A DNA stretch of 17,869 nucleotides. It comes from an uncultured Rubrivivax sp. (GTDB lineage: Bacteria > Pseudomonadota > Gammaproteobacteria > Burkholderiales > Burkholderiaceae_C). Under the pieces are notes generated by a model. That model searched no databases. It saw only the letters and a program-made list of their open reading frames with translations, and was not told the DNA's origin. This document shows, in pieces, positions 13,489 through 17,869 of the stretch (its first letter is position 1; each line of letters starts with the position of its first letter). A program made the translations under genes and the position numbers. The stretch lies in contig CALJUI010000080.1 in the NCBI GenBank assembly GCA_937975735.1, positions 1 through 17,869 of the forward strand, written 5' to 3'.

Positions 13489-14367
13489 GTGCCCAGACGC
13501 AAGAATCGGACAGCCCTGGTACTGCTGCCGCAGGCGCCATCGCAAGCCCATGTCGCGCTCCTCGAGCACATGGCGCAAGGGTTGCAGTTCGAGCTTGTGT
13601 ATCCCGCCCCCGGCAGCGACCGCGCAACAAGCATTCTGCAGGCGAGTTTTGTCCTGGCGGATGTGAGTGGGAACGATCCGCAGGTCCTCTACTGGCTCGG
13701 CGTGGCGCACACGTTCGGCAAGCGCGTCTTTCTGGTCGCCGACACGCTCGAGCGGCTGGCCTACGATCTCGCCAGCAATCGGACCTGGATCGTCGACCCC
13801 GCTTCCGACAATCGGGACATCCACCAGGCCATGGCGCAGTTCCTCGCCGTCCCCTTTGCGATGGGCCCTGTGCGGCTTTTCCTCGGCAAGTTCGCCTTCT
13901 TTGGTGAGAACCTGATCGGGTGGCGATTCTTGGCGTTTTGGGTCGATGTGCTGCTCCTGCTGCCCTTGCTCCTGCTGGCGCTGCACCTGGCCATCCCCGG
14001 GGACCAGTCTTTCGGTGTGGAGAGAGCCACCGCAATTGCCCGGGCGTTGATAGAAGGATCCGGCAGCCAGATCTGGCAAGCGGCCGAGCCCGTCGCGGTC
14101 TCGGCCTTCTATCTCGTCTTCGCCTATTTTGTGCTGACGACCTGGCTGCTGCGCGCCACCGTGGGCCAACTGGTCACAGGATTGCGCGTCGTGCAGACAG
14201 ACCACCGCAGAGTCACCTTCGGCCAATGCGTGGGCCGGTCCCTGCTCTCGGTGCTGGTGATCATGACCTACGGTGCCGCCTTTCTATCGGCGATCAGAGG
14301 GCCAGCGTACCAGGCCGTCCACGACGTCCTGTCGGGCACCATTGTCGTGCGAAGGCATGCCTTCTGA
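13489..14367 (+). CDS. Deoxyribosyltransferase/TIR-like domain fused to an RDD-type membrane domain, paralogue 1 (candidate pseudoenzyme)
   Basis: A 292-residue protein of two parts. Residues about 8-120 resemble the small Rossmann-like domain of nucleoside 2-deoxyribosyltransferases and TIR-like proteins: a strand TALVLLPQ, then FVLADVSGNDPQVLYWLGVAH (split as FVLADVSG and QVLYWLGVAH) and GKRVFLVAD. The position that carries the catalytic Glu in the family (YELG) is Trp69 here (YWLG), so enzymatic activity is doubtful. Residues about 140-290 form a membrane domain of RDD type: helices near 148-168, 203-223 and 253-272, R146 and D153 in GWRFLAFWVD, TVGQLVTGLRVV, and a late AVHD. The start is GTG with only a weak GAGAG ribosome site. 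It is followed after 27 bp by its paralogue, probably in one operon. No function is established. Confidence 0.7.
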   Translation: MPRRKNRTALVLLPQAPSQAHVALLEHMAQGLQFELVYPAPGSDRATSILQASFVLADVSGNDPQVLYWLGVAHTFGKRVFLVADTLERLAYDLASNRTWIVDPASDNRDIHQAMAQFLAVPFAMGPVRLFLGKFAFFGENLIGWRFLAFWVDVLLLLPLLLLALHLAIPGDQSFGVERATAIARALIEGSGSQIWQAAEPVAVSAFYLVFAYFVLTTWLLRATVGQLVTGLRVVQTDHRRVTFGQCVGRSLLSVLVIMTYGAAFLSAIRGPAYQAVHDVLSGTIVVRRHAF

Positions 14368-14394
14368 GACCGCCCGGATGTCGAGGGCCAGGGC

Positions 14395-15252
14395 ATGAGC
14401 CGACCCCTTTGCACGGTCCTCATCCCGTTCGATGCGCCCGGCCAGGCGCGCTTCGCTGTGCTCAAGCAAGTCGGCGAAGAGCTGGGCTTCGAGACCATGC
14501 GGGTCGCCCAGTACTACTCGTCCGGAGTGATTCTGGAAGAAATCGTGCGCAGCATCCGCGATGCGCATCTGATCATCGCCGACCTGACCGGAGGCAACCC
14601 GAACGTCTATTACGAGCTGGGGATCGCACATGCGCTCGGCAAGCGCGCTTTCGTGCTCGCCGAGGAGCCGCAGGCATGCTCCCTGGACTTCGGGACGCTT
14701 CCCGTGCGCAAGTTCGACACGACGCCGACAGGGCGTGAGCGCCTGCTGCACGAGCTGCGCACCTTCGTGGCGACCCCTGGCACGCTCTCGCCAATCGACC
14801 TCTTCACCGGAGGCATGGCAGTGATGGGGCAGCGGCTGACGGGCAGACGCATTGCGGGCTTTGCGCTGGACCTCCTGATCGCGGCCGTCGTCGCGGTTGT
14901 GCCGCTGGTGCTCGCGGGCGAGCTGGTCCCGCAGCCCGCCACACCCTACGTCGAGCGTGCAATCGCGCCTGCACTGTTCCTCTACTTCGTGTTGACCGGC
15001 GTCCTGCAAGGCACGAGCCCCGGGCAACGCATCGTCGGGTTGCGGGTGACCCGGTTGGACCGCTCCAGGCCATTGTTGTCCCAACGACTGCTGCGGCCGA
15101 TCTTCGGCCTGCTCAGCCTGCTCTCGCTTGGGTTCGGCTTCCTCTGGGCGGCGCGAGCCCCCAGGCATCAGGCTGTGCACGACATCATCACGCGCACGCT
15201 GGTTCTGCGCCGGGATGCGGTCGGCGCACAGGAGATTCAAACTTCCTCTTGA
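14395..15252 (+). CDS. Deoxyribosyltransferase/TIR-like domain fused to an RDD-type membrane domain, paralogue 2 (candidate active form)
   Basis: A 285-residue protein with the same layout as its upstream neighbour. Residues about 5-125 carry the fuller family motif: LIIADLTGGNPNVYYELG with D63 and E74 (the expected nucleophile position in 2-deoxyribosyltransferases), then IAHALGKRAFVLAE. Residues about 148-275 are an RDD membrane domain: RRIAGFALDLL (R152, D159) opening the first helix, a second helix near 189-206, GTSPGQRIVGLRV, a third helix near 234-252, and HQAVHDIITRTLVLRR. The N-terminal domain should face the cytoplasm. Such domains cleave N-glycosidic bonds of nucleosides or nucleotides, or bind nucleotides; which applies here is unknown. 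The ATG has GAGGG about 10 bases upstream. Together with paralogue 1 it may form a hetero-oligomer at the membrane. Confidence 0.75.
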   Translation: MSRPLCTVLIPFDAPGQARFAVLKQVGEELGFETMRVAQYYSSGVILEEIVRSIRDAHLIIADLTGGNPNVYYELGIAHALGKRAFVLAEEPQACSLDFGTLPVRKFDTTPTGRERLLHELRTFVATPGTLSPIDLFTGGMAVMGQRLTGRRIAGFALDLLIAAVVAVVPLVLAGELVPQPATPYVERAIAPALFLYFVLTGVLQGTSPGQRIVGLRVTRLDRSRPLLSQRLLRPIFGLLSLLSLGFGFLWAARAPRHQAVHDIITRTLVLRRDAVGAQEIQTSS

Positions 15253-15279
15253 ACGCCCCGGAGTGCTCGAATCACCCTT

Positions 15280-15301
15280 AGGCGGCTCTCAGATGCCGCC
15301 T
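15280..15301 (+). terminator. Hairpin downstream of the RDD paralogue pair
   Basis: AGGCGGC (15280-15286) and GCCGCCT (15295-15301) form a perfect 7-bp stem with an 8-base loop, 27 bases after the stop of paralogue 2. No T-run follows. Placement fits the end of a two-gene operon. Confidence 0.35.
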
Positions 15302-15976
15302 GGATGGCTAGGAACTGGCGGCTGCGACGTCGTCTTGTCGTGATTCGGCCGGCTCGTGACGGTTCGCATGGGGCTCGCTGGGCCTTGTCAGCAGCGTTGA
15401 CCCTGAATCCATCGATATCAAGTCGGCGACGGGCGCAGTGCCATCCTGGCCGCCGCAGGCAGTGCAGCCTGACGGCCAGGGGCGCGGTGTTTGTGACGAC
15501 CGGCGCGGCTCGGGTGGCGAAGTCGCGCCTCGCCGCGTGCGCTCGGCCCCTGTGCGGCGGCTGCGGATCCAGCTCCAGGTGGGTGCGGGTGTTGTCGATC
15601 ACCGGCCACTTCGGGGCGACAAATCGTGGGCGCGGATGTCGGCTCAGGGTCGAGATGATTTGTCGGCGAAGGGCAGCTCTTGGAGTCGAACCTTCGATGT
15701 CGGCTTTCCGTCGACGAGATCGCATCCGACCTGCGCTGGCCGGCCCCGAAGAGACATGCGTTGGCGCTGAACCGACGCACCGGCAATGCGATGGCACGAT
15801 GCGCCCTTCGCAGCAGCTGCGCGCGCTGGCGGCGATCGACGAGCTGACCGACCCGGTGCTGTGGCCGGCGGCGAGTTCAAGTCCTGCGGCGCGCGGGTGT
15901 CGAAGACGCAGGAAAACCCGGTCGCGCGAGCGAAGAAGTCCGCGGAACATCGGGGATCCGTCCACAAGGAGTACCG
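15302..15976. other. Gene-poor stretch, nothing recognised
   Basis: Open frames cover this stretch on both strands, but none shows recognisable motifs or a good start. Its GC content by eye is lower than in the core regions. Short peptide-like pieces (for example around 15800-15880, plus strand) read like fragments of decayed genes but could not be placed. The final bases (15966-15971, AAGGAG) are the ribosome site of the next gene. Confidence 0.4.
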
Positions 15977-16954
15977 ATGACTCGCGTTCGTTTCCTCGCC
16001 CTGTGTGCCTCGCTAGGTCTCGTCGGCTGCGCGGCCAGTGTCACGGCCCCGTCGGGCCCCACCGTTAAGGTCACGCCGCTGGGTGCGATCGACGGTGAGT
16101 TCTGTCCGCTCGACCGAGCCCTCGTGTTCGAAGACCCCAACGGAACCCGCGTGCTCTACGACCCGGGCCGCACCGTGGCCGGCGCCGACGACCCGCGCCT
16201 GGGCAAGATCGACGTCGTGCTGGTCACGCACATGCATGGGGACCACGTCGGCGATGCGCGCATTGCGGCGCCCAACCAGGGCGAGTGCGGCAAGCCGAGC
16301 TTCCCGGTGTCGCCGCTGGCGAACACGAACGCGGTCGACATCGCTGTGGCGAAGAAGGCCAAGATCGTCACTGGCAGCGAGATGCCGCCGTTCTTCGCCG
16401 CAAAGATGCGCGCGGCCGGCGGCAACCCGGCCGACTCCGTGCTCGCGCGCTTCGGCGCAACGGTCACGATCGGTGGCGTGCGCATCGCCACCGTCAACGC
16501 GCTGCACAGCAACGGCGTCTCGCCGGACTTCATCGGCGGCGCGCTCGGCGAGGCCATGAAGGCGGCCGGCATCGCCGGCGATGTCGGCCCGGCCACCGGC
16601 TACGTGCTGCGATTCTCCAACGGCTTGGCGGTCTACCTGTCCGGCGACACCGGCATCACCGCCGACCAGGATGCCGTCGTTCGCGGCCACTATGGTGCGA
16701 AGCTGGCGGTGATGAACATCGGCGACGGCTTCACCACCGGGCCCACCGAGGCCGCCTACGTGATGAACGACCTGGTCAGGCCGATGTCGGTGATCGCATC
16801 GCACGCCAATGAAGTCGGCACCGTCGGCGGCAAAGTGCGCGCCGGCAGCAAGACGGAGACATTCATCAAGGCCACGAAGGCGCCGGTGCACCTGCCGCTG
16901 TCGGGCCGGACGATGGGCTTCGACGCCAACGGCAGGTGCGTGGCGGGCTGTTGA
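15977..16954 (+). CDS. MBL-fold metallo-hydrolase, predicted lipoprotein
   Basis: A 325-residue metallo-beta-lactamase-fold protein. The N terminus is a lipoprotein signal: RVRFLALCASLGLVGC with lipobox LVGC and lipidated C18, so it should be anchored in the outer or inner membrane facing the periplasm. Zinc ligands are readable: H85, H87, D89 and H90 in THMHGDHVGD, H177 in NALHSNG, D224 in LSGDTG and H276 in ASHANEVG. The compact form with a long GSEMPPFFAAKM insert recalls the UlaG-like MBL branch. The substrate is not evident. The ATG has AAGGAG 5 bases upstream. It appears to be a single-gene unit between two gene-poor stretches. Confidence 0.88.
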   Translation: MTRVRFLALCASLGLVGCAASVTAPSGPTVKVTPLGAIDGEFCPLDRALVFEDPNGTRVLYDPGRTVAGADDPRLGKIDVVLVTHMHGDHVGDARIAAPNQGECGKPSFPVSPLANTNAVDIAVAKKAKIVTGSEMPPFFAAKMRAAGGNPADSVLARFGATVTIGGVRIATVNALHSNGVSPDFIGGALGEAMKAAGIAGDVGPATGYVLRFSNGLAVYLSGDTGITADQDAVVRGHYGAKLAVMNIGDGFTTGPTEAAYVMNDLVRPMSVIASHANEVGTVGGKVRAGSKTETFIKATKAPVHLPLSGRTMGFDANGRCVAGC

Positions 16955-17301
16955 ATTCGGCCTGCGCCTGGCGACAAAGGCCCTGCAGGGCGGGGCGCGC
17001 GAAGGAGTCGGCGGATGGACTGTTCGCGGTCGGCGACCCGTTCGAACGGACCGCGCTGCGCCGATTGCGTTGGCAACCACCACGCGCGCGACCCTGATCG
17101 GTTCCCTCCATGAGGTGACCCGGCGCCCGGAGGCTACCTATGGTCCCGTGCAGTGGCTCCCGCCGAAGTCGCATCTGTCGACCTGCGTCATGGCCCGCGG
17201 GCAGGGAGAGGATCTTGGCCAGAACGGCGCTTGGTCTGCCAAACGGACTGCGCCCATCTACAGTTGGTGCCGCCAGACCACACGCGCCCGACGTTCGAAC
17301 C
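16955..17301. other. Intergenic stretch upstream of truD, nothing recognised
   Basis: No gene with a family motif is visible in these 347 bp. A TACAGT at 17259-17264 could be a -10 box for truD, but the nearest TTGGTC is 22 bp further upstream, too far for a normal promoter. A 12-bp palindrome (16980-16991) contains a PstI-like core and is probably chance in GC-rich DNA. Confidence 0.4.
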
Positions 17302-17869
17302 ATGACCTTGCCGCAGTGGCCCGCCGCCTATCGGGCCAGCGGCGCCAGCGCCACGCTGAAACGCCTCAACGAGGATTTCGTCGTGACCGAGATCCCGCTG
17401 CAGCCGCCCTGCGGTGAAGGCGAGCACCTGTGGCTGGACGTCGAGAAGACCGGTGCCAACACCGCCTTCGTCGCCCGGCAGCTGGCCCAGGCCGCCGGCG
17501 TGCCCGAAAGGGACGTGGGCTACGCCGGCCTGAAGGACCGTTACGCCATCACCCGTCAGTGGTTCAGCATCTATCTGCCGAATGGGAAAGGGAAAGGCGA
17601 GACGCCCGACCTGACCCGGTTGCGGCACCCGGAGTTCAAGGTGCTGGGTCAGAGTCGCCACGTGAAGAAGCTGCGCCGCGGTGATCTGAAGGGCAACCGG
17701 TTCCGCCTCGTGCTGCGCGACGTGGCCGGCGGCCCCGATGCCATCCACTGCGTGGAGGCCAATCTCCAGGCCGTGGCGTCCGGCGGCGTGCCGAACTATT
17801 TCGGTGCCCAGCGTTTCGGCTACGACGGCGGCAACGTCGCGCAGGGCCGGGCCATGCTGGCGCGCGAGA
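17302..17869 (+). CDS. truD: tRNA pseudouridine(13) synthase TruD, 3' end outside window
   Basis: This is the first 189 codons of TruD, which converts uridine 13 of some tRNAs (such as tRNA-Glu) to pseudouridine. The N terminus shows LKRLNEDFVVTEIPL, then GEGEHLWLDVEKTGANT, and the catalytic motif VGYAGLKDRYAITRQWFS (blocks about 72-89) with D79 equivalent to Asp80 of E. coli. Further on come HVKKLRRGDLKGNRF and PNYFGAQRFG, both family signatures. The ATG at 17302 gives the usual family N terminus; no strong ribosome site is visible. The C-terminal part, including the insertion domain, lies beyond the window. In many gammaproteobacteria and some betaproteobacteria truD neighbours ispF and surE, which cannot be checked here. 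Confidence 0.93.
   Translation, partial: MTLPQWPAAYRASGASATLKRLNEDFVVTEIPLQPPCGEGEHLWLDVEKTGANTAFVARQLAQAAGVPERDVGYAGLKDRYAITRQWFSIYLPNGKGKGETPDLTRLRHPEFKVLGQSRHVKKLRRGDLKGNRFRLVLRDVAGGPDAIHCVEANLQAVASGGVPNYFGAQRFGYDGGNVAQGRAMLARE

Noticed and set aside
15675..15700. A GGTTCGACTCC stretch resembling a tRNA T-loop
   Set aside because: The flanking bases do not form a five-pair T stem, and no acceptor or anticodon arm can be drawn upstream.
16980..16991. 12-bp palindrome GCCCTGCAGGGC after the MBL gene
   Set aside because: Short, GC-rich, without a T-run or nearby promoter; chance is a sufficient explanation.
17188..17748. Minus-strand open frame opposite truD
   Set aside because: truD on the plus strand has clear signatures (GYAGLKD, PNYFG). 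The minus frame is its shadow.

Overview
The window looks like chromosomal DNA from a GC-rich betaproteobacterium, probably Burkholderiales (Variovorax, Rubrivivax or Leptothrix type). The basis is a base composition near 70% GC by eye, strong GAGGAG/AGGAGG ribosome sites, tight operons with 4-bp ATGA/GTGA overlaps, and a selenoneine (sen) locus of the kind described in Variovorax. The taxonomic call is an inference. No rRNA, tRNA or CRISPR array was found.

Region 1 (1-4620) is the highlight: a locus with every enzyme needed to make selenoneine, the selenium analogue of ergothioneine, from histidine, a sugar nucleotide and selenide. The genes are egtD (histidine to hercynine), senA (EgtB-like non-heme iron enzyme forming the C-Se bond), senB (selenosugar synthase) and senC (SelD-type selenophosphate synthetase). 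senA lies head to head with senB (20 bp apart) and tail to tail with egtD. Divergent from egtD is the start of a PhnD-type periplasmic binding protein of the clade proposed to carry a selenium oxyanion, so uptake and use of selenium appear linked.

Region 2 (4631-8244) holds a minus-strand operon: a FAD monooxygenase, an unlisted 82-residue membrane protein and an alpha/beta hydrolase, coupled by short overlaps. A divergent gene encodes an alpha/beta hydrolase fused to a LuxR-type DNA-binding domain, a plausible ligand-sensing regulator of that operon.

Region 3 (8257-12248) has an aldo/keto reductase divergent from a complete TRAP transporter operon, dctPQM, whose genes overlap by 4 bp.

Region 4 (12249-15976) is accessory in character: a decayed IS91-family transposase, a tandem 20-bp repeat, then two adjacent paralogous genes whose products join a nucleoside 2-deoxyribosyltransferase-like/TIR-like domain to an RDD-type membrane domain. 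The second copy keeps the candidate catalytic glutamate and the first has tryptophan there. This pair is the best candidate for an undescribed system. Two gene-poor stretches flank the region.

Region 5 (15977-17869) has a metallo-beta-lactamase-fold lipoprotein and, running off the end, the 5' part of truD (tRNA pseudouridine-13 synthase), a core gene.
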